Origin: Bacteroidota bacterium
GTDB lineage: Bacteria > Bacteroidota > Ignavibacteria > UBA10030 > UBA8401
DNA: 6,318 nt
Reading direction: 5' to 3'
NCBI GenBank assembly: GCA_003456055.1
Contig: DMPG01000081.1
Location: 1 to 6,318, forward strand
In this document: piece after piece, positions 5,275 through 6,318 of the stretch
How positions within the stretch are numbered: position 1 is the first letter of the stretch
How the letters are laid out: every line of letters begins with the position of its first letter
Translations under genes and position numbers: made by a program
Notes under the pieces: model-generated
Database searches by the model: none
Told to the model about the DNA's origin: nothing
The model's input: only the letters and a program-made list of their open reading frames with translations

Positions 5275-6318
5275 ATGTCATCACATACTCATCAAACATC
5301 TTTTTTTAGTATGGCAATATTTCTGACGATCCTGTTGTTGAACACCGCCGGGTGCAAAAAAGAAGCAGATGATCTTGCGAACAGTAATTCCAATCATGCA
5401 GGAAATTCAAACTGCGTTGAATGTCATACGAATTATGCTCTGCTAAAACAGGTTCATTCACCCGACACAGCTGCGGCCGGGGGTGGATGCGGTGGCGAAA
5501 CCCCGCACATAGAACCTTATGACAGAGTCTATCTTACATCCGCCGGATATGAAGCATTTTCAAAATCAACCCACGGAACAAAAGAATGCACATGGTGCCA
5601 TGGCGGAAATGCTGCAACGTCCGATAAAAAATTAGCTCACACCGGCGAATTTATCCGACATCCTTCATTAAAAGCAGAAACAAAGTGTATCACCTGCCAT
5701 CCATCACAATCAATAACACCAAACAGCATTCACGCCGGCGGATGGGGACAAAAAGCAATGGTGGTGTCACGGTTCGGCGTACAATCTTTTGATCAGCTCC
5801 CTGCACATCTCATTGACGGCTATGATCATAACTGTGCAAAATGCCACGGTACCTGCGGAGACTGCCACGTCAACAGGCCGAAAGCGGGCGGAGGCGGTCT
5901 GTTGAAAGGACATGAATTCATCAAGACGCCGGATATGATCGATCAATGCGTCGCATGTCATTCGAGCCGCGGCGGACATGCATTTCTCGGCATTGCATCC
6001 GGCACCGTTCCCGATGTCCATAAAACAAAATTGAATGCTACATGCCTGACCTGTCATACCGGTATAGAGCTGCACGGCAACGGAATGGTGTACGATCAAC
6101 GGTACAAAGTACCGCAATTGCCGGAATGCAAAGACTGCCACGCAAACATCGGAGCAAGTAACGCGTACCATTCAACACATATGAACTCGTTCAATTGCCA
6201 GACCTGTCATTCACAGGACTATAATAATTGCGGCAGCTGCCATGTCGGCGGTGCGGGCGCAAGAATCGCTTCACACCAAAAATTTAAGATCGGGATGAAC
6301 CCCATACCGGAAACAAGA
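5275..6318 (+). CDS. Multiheme c-type cytochrome lipoprotein, at least ten hemes (3' end outside window)
   Basis: The frame stays open from the ATG at 5275 to the last base (348 codons). A signal peptide (hydrophobic about 13-22) ends at LLLNTAGC with Cys27 as likely lipidated residue; the lipobox is imperfect, having Thr at -3. Ten CXXCH heme c sites follow: CVECH 47, CTWCH 105, CITCH 138, CAKCH 187, CGDCH 194, CVACH 225, CLTCH 257, CKDCH 285, CQTCH 308 and CGSCH 319. Many extra His (for example 61, 100, 129, 153, 213, 235, 249, 267, 299, 302) could be distal ligands. The protein should be exported by Sec, carry hemes on the periplasmic side and act as a membrane-anchored electron conduit in anaerobic or extracellular respiration. 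Partners and acceptor are not visible. A Gly-rich insert with an isolated Cys72 lies between hemes 1 and 2. Total heme count and exact family need the missing 3' part. An upstream ATG at 5248 would add nine residues, but it lacks a ribosome site. Confidence 0.93.
   Translation, partial: MSSHTHQTSFFSMAIFLTILLLNTAGCKKEADDLANSNSNHAGNSNCVECHTNYALLKQVHSPDTAAAGGGCGGETPHIEPYDRVYLTSAGYEAFSKSTHGTKECTWCHGGNAATSDKKLAHTGEFIRHPSLKAETKCITCHPSQSITPNSIHAGGWGQKAMVVSRFGVQSFDQLPAHLIDGYDHNCAKCHGTCGDCHVNRPKAGGGGLLKGHEFIKTPDMIDQCVACHSSRGGHAFLGIASGTVPDVHKTKLNATCLTCHTGIELHGNGMVYDQRYKVPQLPECKDCHANIGASNAYHSTHMNSFNCQTCHSQDYNNCGSCHVGGAGARIASHQKFKIGMNPIPETR

Noticed and set aside
5767..6171. Leftward open frame of 134 codons inside the cytochrome gene
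   Set aside because: The opposite strand carries a run of CXXCH motifs in one frame, so this is a shadow.

Overview
The window is moderately AT-rich by eye and comes from a bacterium with a two-membrane style envelope. Most genes lack a strong Shine-Dalgarno sequence and start after A-rich leaders. The transporter is of the FHS type common in Bacteroidota-like genomes, and there is a long multiheme cytochrome lipoprotein. Together these suggest a member of the Bacteroidota/Ignavibacteriota/Chlorobiota group, possibly an anaerobic or facultative respirer. This placement is inference; there is no marker gene in the window.

Layout. Positions 1-93 hold the last 30 codons of an unrecognised gene reading rightward. 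It converges on a leftward sugar-type permease (170-1588), and a perfect 36-nt palindrome between them looks like a shared terminator. The permease diverges from a rightward block across a 226-bp intergenic region that contains two separate hairpin-forming inverted repeats. The rightward block is uppP/bacA (1815-2666, undecaprenyl-diphosphate phosphatase), a DedA-family membrane protein (2680-3306) and, after a 71-bp gap with another strong hairpin, a DUF4032 protein with a kinase-like core (3378-4610). Next comes a MarR-type regulator (4736-5194), preceded by a perfect 11-bp inverted repeat that is a good operator candidate. Last is a multiheme c-type cytochrome lipoprotein (from 5275) with ten CXXCH motifs in the 348 residues visible; it runs off the right edge.

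How the genes may work together. UppP makes undecaprenyl phosphate on the outer face of the inner membrane, and some DedA proteins return that carrier to the inner face, so the 13-bp-spaced pair is plausibly a lipid-carrier recycling unit. The DUF4032 gene may belong to the same envelope theme because its core resembles lipopolysaccharide kinases, but this is only inference. The MarR gene and the cytochrome gene are adjacent and co-oriented, and ATTAACA-type half-sites occur upstream of both, so the regulator may control itself and perhaps the cytochrome. No mobile element, CRISPR array, tRNA or rRNA was seen. No stretch longer than 300 bases lacks a gene.
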